From Pseudomonadota bacterium (GTDB taxonomy: Bacteria > Pseudomonadota > Gammaproteobacteria > Arenicellales > UBA868), in the NCBI GenBank assembly GCA_018672825.1, contig JABHUE010000145.1, positions 26,279-90,278 on the forward strand: 64,000 bases of DNA, in the 5' to 3' direction. Every line of letters starts with the position of its first letter. The stretch's first letter is position 1. The position numbers and the translations under genes are program-made. The notes beneath the pieces are model-generated. The model ran no database searches, had not been told where the DNA came from, and saw only the letters and a list, made by a program, of their open reading frames with translations. This document shows, one piece after another, positions 10,293-19,754 of this stretch.

Positions 10293-10445
10293 CTACCATT
10301 TATGCTCGCCGCAAACGATCTCTACACCCTTATCGCCCGCTACATTTTCATCCCACGCTCTCTTGCAATTTTGAAGTGGCGAAAAATACCAGTACGCCCC
10401 AATCAATATTACGGCAATGATTGCTATCTTGATTAAACTGCTCAT
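10293..10445 (-). CDS. Small membrane protein, 50 aa (not in the supplied ORF track)
   Basis: Translated by hand: MSSLIKIAIIAVILIGAYWYFSPLQNCKRAWDENVAGDKGVEIVCGEHKW; purine-rich tract (gtagagagagaa) upstream; one N-terminal TM. Confidence 0.65.
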   Translation of the reverse strand: MSSLIKIAIIAVILIGAYWYFSPLQNCKRAWDENVAGDKGVEIVCGEHKW

Positions 10446-10511
10446 TGAATTCTCTCTCTACTTTAAAAAATAACGGTCGCATTTTACTTGAAAAATTTTT
10501 TAACGCTAATA

Positions 10512-11810
10512 TTAAGCCGCTTTTTTAACTCGTGACACTTTAGAGCGCTTCCCTTTTGACTCCGCTTTTCGCCAATGGCCGGGCTTTCGGGCGGTTGACG
10601 GTTCAGTGGCCTTTCCAAAACGCCGACGTGGTTTTTGATTCGGCTTTCTCGCGCCAGGGCTCTTGGGCTCTGAAGACGTTGGCTCAAGCCCATCGATCGT
10701 TTCGCGTTTTATCTTGCGACTGGTCAGCTTCTCAATCTGGGATAACTTTTTCCAGTCCGCACTTCCCACCAAAGAGACCGCCTGACCGGTCGCGCCTGCA
10801 CGACCGGTGCGGCCAATTCGATGAATATAGTCTTCGGCCACCATTGGTAGGTCAAAATTAATAACGTGACTAATATCTTTAATATCGAGTCCGCGTGCCG
10901 CGACATCAGTAGCGACCAGCGTATTCAGTCGACCCTTGCGGAGATTTTCCACTGTCTGTCGTCGCTTGTTCTGGCTCATATCGCCATGTAACGCGCCGCT
11001 CTTGTGTCCCTTATCTCGCAAAATTTTGGATAACTGGTCAGCGCCACGTTTTGTTGCGGTAAAAATCAGAGATTTTGAAGACTCACCATTCGACAGCAAA
11101 TGTTCCAGAACTTTTTGCTTGTGGGCCTTGCTATCAACATGATGCATGCATTGCTCTATTGATTTATGCCGCTCATGGTTTGCAGCCAAGGAAACGCTCT
11201 GCGGAGTGTTCAAAAGGCGGTTTGCGATTTTAAGCACCGCGCCTTCAAGCGTCGCAGAGAATAAAAGAGTCTGTCGTTTTGTAGGCATCGCAGATGCAAT
11301 TTCTTTTACCGCATCGATGAATCCCATGTCTAACATTCTGTCCGCTTCGTCGAGCACCAGCATCTCAAGTCGGGAAAAATCGACCTTGCCCTGCTCCATG
11401 TGATCCATCAAGCGGCCTGGCGTGGCCACTAGCAGATCAAGACGTCCTCTCAGCATTCTAAGCTGAGGACCATAAGCGACCCCGCCTACAATAGAGCCAG
11501 ACGTCATCTTTAATCCGCGACTGAATTGCCTTATGTTTTCATTGACCTGCGTCGCCAGTTCTCGCGTTGGCGTCAGGATTAATACGCGTGGCCCTTGGCC
11601 GCGCATTTTTGATGGGCGCAACAGATGCTGCAAAGCGGGCAAAACAAACGCGGCGGTCTTGCCCGTGCCTGTCTGGGCAGAAGCCATTAGATCCTTCCCA
11701 GACAAAACGATTGGGATTGCTTCTTGCTGAATGTGCGTGGCTTGATGAAAGCCAGTTTGCTTTATTGCTGCGAGTATTCTGGGGTCGAGTTTAAGTTGTT
11801 CGAATTCCAC
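10512..11810 (-). CDS. DEAD-box ATP-dependent RNA helicase, RhlE-like
   Basis: AQTGTGKTAAF, PTRELA, LDEADRMLDMGF, SAT, HRIGRTGRAG; basic C-terminal tail. Confidence 0.95.
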   Translation of the reverse strand: MEFEQLKLDPRILAAIKQTGFHQATHIQQEAIPIVLSGKDLMASAQTGTGKTAAFVLPALQHLLRPSKMRGQGPRVLILTPTRELATQVNENIRQFSRGLKMTSGSIVGGVAYGPQLRMLRGRLDLLVATPGRLMDHMEQGKVDFSRLEMLVLDEADRMLDMGFIDAVKEIASAMPTKRQTLLFSATLEGAVLKIANRLLNTPQSVSLAANHERHKSIEQCMHHVDSKAHKQKVLEHLLSNGESSKSLIFTATKRGADQLSKILRDKGHKSGALHGDMSQNKRRQTVENLRKGRLNTLVATDVAARGLDIKDISHVINFDLPMVAEDYIHRIGRTGRAGATGQAVSLVGSADWKKLSQIEKLTSRKIKRETIDGLEPTSSEPKSPGARKPNQKPRRRFGKATEPSTARKPGHWRKAESKGKRSKVSRVKKAA

Positions 11811-12113
11811 GTGTTCTTCCTGACGTTATGCGTCGTTGTAGTAAAAAGGGAGACCTGAAAAAATATAGATTCAGGCTTATATCAACTGGCTTAGCCAGGC
11901 AACGGTCGTACCGCTTGAATACAAACCGCTGCACGCTGCTAACCAGGACATAATGAATGTGCGACGCACATCGGGGAGGTCAGAAACGTGATGCCTCTTT
12001 TTTAGAGGAGGCGCGACTATACACGTCGGGAGTGAAAAATACTATAACCATTCAGGCTATAACAAAAACCTCAGGAAATTCGTCTCGCGATAGCGTCAAA
12101 TCGCTCAAACTCA

Positions 12114-12365
12114 TTAATGGGTCGTAATCGTTTCGTCCATGCCCGATTCGGCTTGAATCCACGCTCTCATGAGTTCGGGGACTAGGTCTTCAAGGCTTTC
12201 AATATATGCTTTTGCATTTTCTATGTTTTCGTCAGCATCATATGCCTGCTTACTGACATCAACTGCAGCAATAAAATCATCAATCGTCAAAAATTTCTCT
12301 CCGGACACTGGGATAAGCAACTCCATAGATAAGTTAAAAAGTCTTCCGATCGGTCTTCCAGACAA
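12114..12365 (-). CDS. Hypothetical 83-aa protein
   Basis: Open frame in a large gap; no family recognised. Confidence 0.3.
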   Translation of the reverse strand: MSGRPIGRLFNLSMELLIPVSGEKFLTIDDFIAAVDVSKQAYDADENIENAKAYIESLEDLVPELMRAWIQAESGMDETITTH

Positions 12366-12584
12366 TCTTTAAATTCGAGAACCTCAACCGAGAGATCTAG
12401 TAACAGAAGTGAACCGAGTTCTGATCAAGCTTAATACTGAATCACCCGGACTCTACGAAAATAAGTCGCTGTAAGACCTATATTCTAACAGCATATGAAA
12501 AACGCCAGCATCTTACTAACCTCTTAGATAAGATTAATATCAAGGTTTAATCTGAAATCAATATTCGACAGCAGCCAAAATCTC

Positions 12585-13223
12585 ATGCCCAAAAAAACAA
12601 TTAATCCCAGACTCGCGCGCAATTATCACGAAGCCACTAGCGAGAAATCTCGAGAAGTCTATCGGCAATGGGCGTCGACTTATGACCGTGAGCTGATTGA
12701 AGATTTCGGCTATCGAGCGCCAGAAGCCGCAGTCGAGTGCTTACTCGAATATTTTCCATCTCGCCAAATTGAGATTCTGGACATGGGATGCGGTACGGGT
12801 CTGGTTGGACAACTGTTATGCGACGCCGGATATAAGCAGGTTGACGGATTAGATCTATCACCTGAGATGATTCTCAAAGCATCCGAAAAAGGAGTCTATC
12901 GACACTTAGGAGAAGCTGATCTATCAACTTCGATTTTGCTCGATCCGATATATGACGCCGTTCTATGTGTCGGCGTGTTCTCACACGGATCCCAACAACC
13001 GTTCGATCTCCCCAAGCTTTTTGCAGGGCTAAAGCCAGGCGGGGTGTTGATCGCGACCGTTAACGGGAAAGGCTGGCACGATATCGGCTGGAGCGCCCTT
13101 CTTGAAAAAAGCAGTCGGGAGAACAGTTTTCAAGTTGAATCGCTTCGAGATATTCCTTACCTCACCGGTGAGGGAATTCCTGGAAAATTACTAATCGCCC
13201 GACCCACGCCAGAGGAGCCGTGA
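12585..13223 (+). CDS. Class I SAM-dependent methyltransferase
   Basis: Motif I ILDMGCGTGLVGQLL, then VDGLDLSPEMI. Confidence 0.9.
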   Translation: MPKKTINPRLARNYHEATSEKSREVYRQWASTYDRELIEDFGYRAPEAAVECLLEYFPSRQIEILDMGCGTGLVGQLLCDAGYKQVDGLDLSPEMILKASEKGVYRHLGEADLSTSILLDPIYDAVLCVGVFSHGSQQPFDLPKLFAGLKPGGVLIATVNGKGWHDIGWSALLEKSSRENSFQVESLRDIPYLTGEGIPGKLLIARPTPEEP

Positions 13224-13298
13224 TCGTTCTCAAGCGCCATCGATCGATCAAAAAACAACTGCCAGCTTAGCGCGTCCAAATAATGCTTCGAAGAAGCA

Positions 13299-13556
13299 CT
13301 ATCGTCGACTGTATAAAACGGCACCCCGCAAAAAACATTCAAGGGTAGTGTGACCAGTTGCTTCCCAATTAAGGCCGTGTGGGCAACGAGTAGAGGTGCT
13401 GTAGATCGTATTAATCGCAGTCACGCCGATTGTTGCAGCACCCGTTAGGTTCGCACCACTTAAATCCGTCCAACTAATATCTGCGCCCTGTAAATTGACC
13501 TTAATCAGCGATGCGTCATTAGCAACGGCATCACTAAGATCTAAATCCGAAAAAAT
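13299..13556 (-). pseudogene. C-terminal remnant of a pentapeptide-repeat protein
   Basis: Minus-strand frame reads ...DLDLSDAVANDASLIKVNLQGADISWTDLSGANLTGAATIGVTAINTIYSTSTRCPHGLNW...; an in-frame TAA lies just upstream and no start codon is available. Confidence 0.65.
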
Positions 13557-13612
13557 TTAAATTGCTTCTTTTCTCCTTGTACGTGGCGCTTTAAGAAATC
13601 AATAGTATTTAA

Positions 13613-14332
13613 CTACCAATCACCATTGGCGCCCGCATCAACGATGCTCAGCATAGCGTCACGAATTCGCTTTCCGCCCTTTTTTAGCTCTTCGTCAAGC
13701 TGAGAATCAGGATGCCAGGCAAAATTTAGCCAAGAGACATCCCAATCCAGTGTCATCAGCCAAACATCACCCTTCGCATCCTCAAGAACTGAAATTCGAC
13801 AGGGCAGGAAGATAGAAAACTCCGGACTGTAATCAAGCACCATTCGAGCCACCATTGCATCGCAATACTGCAATATTTCAACTCGTGGCGTTGGGCGCCC
13901 AGTTTTCGCTTCCACCTCCTTCCAGATCATACTGTGACCTGACTTCTTTAGATTTTCGTCAATCGCCCGACTGTCCATCGCCTCAATTATTTCTTCAAAG
14001 GAGAGTCCTTCTTTCGCTTTGACTTTATGAGTCATAAAGTTAAAGACCTGGCGAAGGGACCAGGGATTCGACATCGCCCCACTCGTCATCATGGCCTGAC
14101 GAGATTCCCGCGGGAACGGCTGACTTACCGTGTTCGGCTCCCAATAAGTGTCGGTAGGATTGACCATCATTGGCACGGGAAATGGAAGACTGTTACTTTT
14201 TCTCAACGTCTCAATCGCTCTAGCAATTGATTCGGTATCCGATTGTGAAAAACTTGGGCCTGCGGACACAAGCAATGAAACAGCAACGACAATTAAATGG
14301 CTCGCTGTTTTTTTAAATGTTGCACACATCAT
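13613..14332 (-). CDS. Secreted DUF302-domain protein
   Basis: Signal peptide-like N-terminus (LIVVAVSLLVSAGPSFSQ); DUF302-like VEILQYCDAMVARMVLDYSPEFSIFLPCRISVLEDAKGDVWLMTLDWD; start at internal MM. Confidence 0.75.
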   Translation of the reverse strand: MMCATFKKTASHLIVVAVSLLVSAGPSFSQSDTESIARAIETLRKSNSLPFPVPMMVNPTDTYWEPNTVSQPFPRESRQAMMTSGAMSNPWSLRQVFNFMTHKVKAKEGLSFEEIIEAMDSRAIDENLKKSGHSMIWKEVEAKTGRPTPRVEILQYCDAMVARMVLDYSPEFSIFLPCRISVLEDAKGDVWLMTLDWDVSWLNFAWHPDSQLDEELKKGGKRIRDAMLSIVDAGANGDW

Positions 14333-14472
14333 GATCTTTTTCTGCCTTTTTGATTCGTCACAACACGTAATAACCTTTGTACGCCGACCTATTTTCAAAA
14401 GGTTTCTGCAACTCTATTTATGGATCTATCGAGTTAGATTATTTTCCGAAGGCTTTAAATAAAATGGGCTGA

Positions 14473-15045
14473 TTATTCACCGACGATGGTTAAGTCCTTT
14501 GCAGTGCTAGCTAAATCCGAGGCGGCATCTACCGTAGCGTCATACCACTGTGTATACATTTCCGGCGTCATCAACAGCTTTGTCATTTCGATGTAAGTGG
14601 TCGGATTAACCGCCTGTCCCATCATGGTCATGTAGGCCATCGGATTCATCAGCGGCGCATAAGTCGCAGGATTCATCATGGACATCCAGTTCATTGGATT
14701 CACTCTCGCGCCCATTGCCTGCGGACTCATCATGTAGGCATACGTTTGAGGATTCATCCAGTTAACCGGATTCATCATTCGCTGGGCCCCAAGTGGAGCC
14801 TGACCGCCCCAACCCATTCCACCCATCATGCTCATAGGGTTCATCATCGCCATTGGATTAAATCCACCCATCGCTGGTTGAGTCGTTTGCGTACCTGTAC
14901 CCAGTGAACTCATGTAGTCACTAAGCATTTGAGTATATTGATCGATCGCTGACGGCTGATCGGTAGCGGCTTCTTCAGCTTTCACAATACCGCCGAGGCT
15001 AGACAAACTGAATGCCAGCAGAAAAGATATAAAGTGCTTTTTCAT
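14473..15045 (-). CDS. Secreted Met/Asn/Pro-rich repeat protein
   Basis: Signal peptide (MKKHFISFLLAFSLSSLGGIVKAEEA), then degenerate MNPxxYxxMM-type repeats. Confidence 0.75.
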   Translation of the reverse strand: MKKHFISFLLAFSLSSLGGIVKAEEAATDQPSAIDQYTQMLSDYMSSLGTGTQTTQPAMGGFNPMAMMNPMSMMGGMGWGGQAPLGAQRMMNPVNWMNPQTYAYMMSPQAMGARVNPMNWMSMMNPATYAPLMNPMAYMTMMGQAVNPTTYIEMTKLLMTPEMYTQWYDATVDAASDLASTAKDLTIVGE

Positions 15046-15307
15046 TGGGTTTCCTTTCTATTTATGTTGTTTTTAATTTTATTTTTTAGTATTTAACTAT
15101 TTTCTTATTTAATAAGATACTATCCTTTAGAGATATAATTATCGAAACCCAAATTACCAATAAGTAATTGTTTTTATGATGTTTTCAAAAATAAATCACG
15201 GGTGCCGCCTGGGGACCCGATTCTGATAAATTATTATCGAGAAACCTATAAGCTAAAATTTTTCCCAGTGATTAATCGTATGTGTATTTTATTTTCCCGA
15301 GGCCTCT

Positions 15308-16123
15308 ATTAAAACGGTCAAAATTTCCGGCAACCCTGCAATCGCGCTCGACTATGACGGCAACGGACCGCTAGTCGTTTTTCTGCATGGCATTGGCGGG
15401 AATCGGACTAACTGGGCCGACCAGATTAAGTCCTTGTCACCCTATTACCGAGCCGCCGCTTGGGATGCTCGCGGATACGGCGCAAGCGATGATTACAGTC
15501 ATGAACTGAGTTTTGAAGATTTTTGCCATGATCTCGCTCGCTTACTCGATTATTTTGAAACTGACCAAGCTCATCTCTGCGGCCTTTCCATGGGAGGCCA
15601 GATTGTTCAACATTTTTATCGCCTTTATCCTCAACGAGTTGCATCCATGGTTCTCGCAGCAACATTTACGCATTGGCGTGCAGTATTAAGCGATGAAGCT
15701 CTCGCCCACTATCTGAGTCTACGAGAAACACCTCTCGTTACCGAAGGAAAGAGCCCTGCCGAAATGGCGCCTGCGGCGGCCAAAACAATCCTCGGTCCTC
15801 TTGCCACACCGCGCCAACGCGAGATAGTCGAGAAGAGCATGGCGGCCCTTCATAAAGAAAGTTTTCTAAAAACACTCAGAGCAGCGACCGCTTTTGAACC
15901 TGAACTCGCGCTCGAGAGTGTAACCATCCCAACAATGTTAATTTTTAGTGAATTCGATAACCTGTGTCCGGCTGACTACGGCCGGTCAATGGCAAGCCGA
16001 ATTCCGCGCTCGAGATTTGAGTACGTCGAGGGGGCAGGCCATTTAATCAATATAGAAAAGTCCAAGCAATTTGATACGCTTCTTCTAGATTTCCTGAGCG
16101 GACTGGATAGCGAAACCGAGTAA
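15308..16123 (+). CDS. Alpha/beta hydrolase (3-oxoadipate enol-lactonase-like); start uncertain, possibly ATT
   Basis: VVFLHGIGGN and LCGLSMGGQIVQHF nucleophile elbow; homology-like sequence extends upstream of the TTG at 15434 to about 15308. Confidence 0.82.
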   Translation: MKTVKISGNPAIALDYDGNGPLVVFLHGIGGNRTNWADQIKSLSPYYRAAAWDARGYGASDDYSHELSFEDFCHDLARLLDYFETDQAHLCGLSMGGQIVQHFYRLYPQRVASMVLAATFTHWRAVLSDEALAHYLSLRETPLVTEGKSPAEMAPAAAKTILGPLATPRQREIVEKSMAALHKESFLKTLRAATAFEPELALESVTIPTMLIFSEFDNLCPADYGRSMASRIPRSRFEYVEGAGHLINIEKSKQFDTLLLDFLSGLDSETE

Positions 16124-16207
16124 CCGTATCTCACGACCACTTACACCCGGTCTAGCAAGAATCGGGGGCTTCGGCTATTGTTCACCCTCTTTGCTCGGAA
16201 TTTTATT

Positions 16208-16981
16208 ATGACAATTGGTTTTATCGGAACCGGGGTAATTAGCGAAGCAATGATTCGCGGGCTATCCGACGTTGCAGGCTATACGGATCAGATCATGGTA
16301 TCGAAACGATCTTTTGATCGCTCAAAACGGCTGAGCGAAGCGTATTCAAATATAACGATCTGCGAAACCAATACCGAAGTGGTCGACCAAAGCGACTGGG
16401 TATTCGTTGGCGTTCTTCCCGATCAGGTTGCGATGGTATTGCAAGCGCTACCATTTAAAACAACACAAAAAGTCATTAGCCTAGTGGCAGGAGTCGGCCT
16501 TAAAGATTTAAAACGATATTTATATCCATGTGAGGATGTCATCAGGGCTATTCCCATGCCCCCGATCGAATTCGGAAAAGGACCTCTGGCAATTTGCCCG
16601 AGTGATGATGCATTCGAGACCTTTGCAAATAAAATTGGGGTTGTGGTCAGTATCGATGATGAGGATCAGTACAATCTTTTTGGTGCCGCCAGTGCCCTCA
16701 TGTCTGATTTTTTTGCCCAAATCGCAAGCGTCAGCAAATGGATGCAACTTCACGGTCTGGACCCAACGGCGTCGGCACGGTACGCTTCCGCCTTATACGA
16801 GTCCCTGGCTTTTCTTACGACCAAGGAGTCCGCTGAGTCACTTACACGAATGAGCGACGCCTGCCAAACCCCCGGTGGGTTGAACGAGCAGTTTTTTAAC
16901 TTCCGTCAATCATGCGGGGTAGATCAATCATTGCATGACGGGCTCAACCAAATCCTAAAACGCCTTGAATCCAGTGACTAA
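16208..16981 (+). CDS. Pyrroline-5-carboxylate reductase-like oxidoreductase
   Basis: MTIGFIGTGVISEAMIRGL Rossmann start; VIRAIPMPPIEFGKG; TPGGLNEQ near C-terminus. Confidence 0.8.
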   Translation: MTIGFIGTGVISEAMIRGLSDVAGYTDQIMVSKRSFDRSKRLSEAYSNITICETNTEVVDQSDWVFVGVLPDQVAMVLQALPFKTTQKVISLVAGVGLKDLKRYLYPCEDVIRAIPMPPIEFGKGPLAICPSDDAFETFANKIGVVVSIDDEDQYNLFGAASALMSDFFAQIASVSKWMQLHGLDPTASARYASALYESLAFLTTKESAESLTRMSDACQTPGGLNEQFFNFRQSCGVDQSLHDGLNQILKRLESSD

Positions 16982-17009
16982 CCGAGAAATCACGGGATAG
17001 CCCATTATC

Positions 17010-17198
17010 ATGACCGACTCCAAATTATCTAACCCAAAGAAAGCAGAGACGCCTGCCCCGGCCACTAACGACAAAAAGCAAGTAACGGGGTCACCCCCAA
17101 GGGGCCGCGGAAAAATGTACTGGAAATTTGCGGCAATTGAAGGCTGGAAAGCAAATAAACCGGAGCCAACCCCCGATATCTCGCAAAAAAAGAAATAA
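17010..17198 (+). CDS. Small basic Pro/Lys-rich hypothetical protein, 62 aa
   Basis: Tight same-strand placement between two genes. Confidence 0.45.
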   Translation: MTDSKLSNPKKAETPAPATNDKKQVTGSPPRGRGKMYWKFAAIEGWKANKPEPTPDISQKKK

Positions 17199-17660
17199 TT
17201 GGGTCAGCAAAGAAAAATATCGGTCGATCAATTCGTGAACTCATCAAAACGTCCAAAGCCTCGTGATCTTGAACCGCACGGCGGATTTCTGTTCGATCAT
17301 CTCGGTATGAAATTTTCGTTTTCAGAGGATGGCGCCGTGGTAGGCCAGATCAAACTTGAGGATCATCATTTTTCCTGGCCCGGGCGAGTTCATGCTGGCA
17401 CAGTGTTTGCACTCGCCGACTCATGCGCCGGGTTTGGTTGCTTAAAAACGCTTCCCGATGGTGCATCTGGCTTCGCAACGCTCGAAACAAAAACCAACTT
17501 CATCGCGACCACAGACGAAGGCGGCATTATTGCTTACGCCCACCCCGTCCACCTAGGGCGTTCTACCCAAACCTGGGATGTTGAGGTGCTCTCTGAAAAA
17601 GACGATCGGAAAATGGCGCTTTTTCGATGCACTCAAATGATTCTTTGGCCTGAAAAATGA
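17199..17660 (+). CDS. PaaI-type hotdog thioesterase
   Basis: VHAGTVFALADSCAGFGC...FATLETKTNFIATTDEGGIIAYAHPVHLGRSTQTWDVEV; TTG start. Confidence 0.85.
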   Translation: MGQQRKISVDQFVNSSKRPKPRDLEPHGGFLFDHLGMKFSFSEDGAVVGQIKLEDHHFSWPGRVHAGTVFALADSCAGFGCLKTLPDGASGFATLETKTNFIATTDEGGIIAYAHPVHLGRSTQTWDVEVLSEKDDRKMALFRCTQMILWPEK

Positions 17661-18853
17661 ACACCAGGATGCTCGATTACCAAGCCCACTCAAATTTACA
17701 GTTATTAAAAACCGTCGCCCAACGCAACGTTGATAACAATCAGTTTGCCAGCATTGAATGGCAAATCAAAAAAGATGGCGATCTTTTTAATGAAGGCAGC
17801 GTGACCCAATCTGATCTCGACTGGCGGTATCCGCAGAACCCGATCTATCGTATTTATTCGATGACAAAGCCAATCGTTGCGTTGATGGGTGTCATTCTGA
17901 TCGAACGCGGCCAACTCCATCTTTCGACCGCTCTGGCTGATATCCTGCCCGAATTCAGCAAAATGGAAGTGATGCGTCGAGATCGCACTACAGAACAGGC
18001 CCGTCCGATCATCATCGAACAACTTTTTACCCATCGAGCTGGTTTTAGCTATAACTTTTTCCCTGACTGCCCGGTCTCTTCATTGTATCGACAAGATGGG
18101 CTGATGAACGATGGTGAATGCTCTCTCGAAGATTTTGTGAGCCGGGCCGCTCAACTGCCTCTTGCGAATCAGCCTAACGAACGTTGGCACTACAGCATCG
18201 CTACCGATATTCTTGCGCGAGTTCTCGAGGTCGTCTCCGGAAAACCGCTCGGCGCGCTGTTACAGCATGAGATTTTTGACACACTTGATATGCCAGACAC
18301 ACAGTACTTTATTTCCCCATCGGAACGAGATCGCCTGCTGCCCATGTACGGTCGGTCACTCGATGAAATTCTTAATGCGCCAGATGCGACCTCAGAATTA
18401 AAAAAAATTGACGTCTCACACCAATACCCTTGCGATCGACCTGAGTCGTTTGCTCGTGGAGGTCACGGGCTTTTCTCGACCACCAAAGACTACATGCAAT
18501 TTGCTCAGTTCTGTCTAACTGGCCATTCGGCAATGGGTGTTCCACTGGTCTCAAGAAAAATGATGGATTTTATGTGGGCCAATCGGTTGCCTGCCGAACA
18601 GTTACCCTATTGGCTTGGCCCGTTTCCAGCACCCGGTTATGGATTTAACCTATTCGGCCGAATCATGATTGATCCGGGGCAGGCCATTTCACTCACAGGT
18701 CTCGGCGAAGGAGGATGGGGTGGCGCGGCATCGACTTTTTTCTGGGCCGACCGGAATGAAAATTTTACCGGCGTCGTAATGACCCAAAATCTGGGGACGC
18801 TTAGCAGCATGCGCACTGACATGATGGCGGCAGCGTATCAAGCGATCGCTTAA
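17657..18853 (+). CDS. Serine hydrolase, class C beta-lactamase family
   Basis: SMTK catalytic tetrad, YSIATDILARVLE, 4-bp overlap with upstream gene. Confidence 0.9.
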   Translation: MNTRMLDYQAHSNLQLLKTVAQRNVDNNQFASIEWQIKKDGDLFNEGSVTQSDLDWRYPQNPIYRIYSMTKPIVALMGVILIERGQLHLSTALADILPEFSKMEVMRRDRTTEQARPIIIEQLFTHRAGFSYNFFPDCPVSSLYRQDGLMNDGECSLEDFVSRAAQLPLANQPNERWHYSIATDILARVLEVVSGKPLGALLQHEIFDTLDMPDTQYFISPSERDRLLPMYGRSLDEILNAPDATSELKKIDVSHQYPCDRPESFARGGHGLFSTTKDYMQFAQFCLTGHSAMGVPLVSRKMMDFMWANRLPAEQLPYWLGPFPAPGYGFNLFGRIMIDPGQAISLTGLGEGGWGGAASTFFWADRNENFTGVVMTQNLGTLSSMRTDMMAAAYQAIA

Positions 18854-18854
18854 G

Positions 18855-19754
18855 TTATGATTCGCGGCGACCAGGCTTTTTCGCCCGGTATGTCGCAATC
18901 GCAGCGTCTATCCCAACTGCGGTCAGAATAATAAAACCGCCAAGTAAAGTGGCGTCCGAGGGGATTTCTGCAACAGTCAGCCACGCCCAGATGGGTCCCA
19001 GCACGGGCTCGATGAGCGCCAGTAACCCCACCTGAGCTGCCGGGACAAATCTCGCGCCCAGCACTAAAAGTATAAAACCCACGCCAACCTGAAAAACACC
19101 AAGATATACTGAGGCGCCAAGATCACGGCGGCTAATTGAAAAATCATCAATAAAAACGAGTGTAATCAGGGAGGCAATAATTGCCGCAAACAACAGTGCG
19201 AGCAGCATGTCTGGCTGCTTCGAGCGACGAACTAAGACGACCGAGATCGCGTAAGAGATCGGCAACCATAAGGCAATCAAGTTTCCGAATGCCCGACCGC
19301 CCATCAGTCCTGCTCCGACCATCACGCCAAGTCCAGACATTGCCACCAGTATCGCGATCCAGGTCCGCAGCGGCACCCGTTCACGCAGCACCACCCATCC
19401 AAGTGTTGCCGCGAAAAAAGGGGCCGCACTAAATACAAAAAGTGCGTTTGCAACCGTCGTATTAAGCAATGCAAATACGTACGCAACAAAACCCGTTCCC
19501 AGTACGATGGCAAGGAGAGTATCCTCGAAGCCAAGGTTTTTTACCCGCTCAAAAATATTCCGCTTTTCCCGCACGACGAGAACACACGCCAGAAGTGCAA
19601 CCATGCTCAGTGATCGATAAAACAAGATCTGCCAACCGTCAGCACTTTCAATTACCCGCAGACCGACCCCTGACGTGCTGAGGCATAACGCGGATCCTGC
19701 CACCATCAACATACCGCGAGCGTAATTTCCTGAAGACTTACGACTTACACTCAC
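18855..19754 (-). CDS. DMT family (EamA) transporter
   Basis: 10-TM pattern with two EamA-type repeats. Confidence 0.87.
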   Translation of the reverse strand: MSVSRKSSGNYARGMLMVAGSALCLSTSGVGLRVIESADGWQILFYRSLSMVALLACVLVVREKRNIFERVKNLGFEDTLLAIVLGTGFVAYVFALLNTTVANALFVFSAAPFFAATLGWVVLRERVPLRTWIAILVAMSGLGVMVGAGLMGGRAFGNLIALWLPISYAISVVLVRRSKQPDMLLALLFAAIIASLITLVFIDDFSISRRDLGASVYLGVFQVGVGFILLVLGARFVPAAQVGLLALIEPVLGPIWAWLTVAEIPSDATLLGGFIILTAVGIDAAIATYRAKKPGRRES

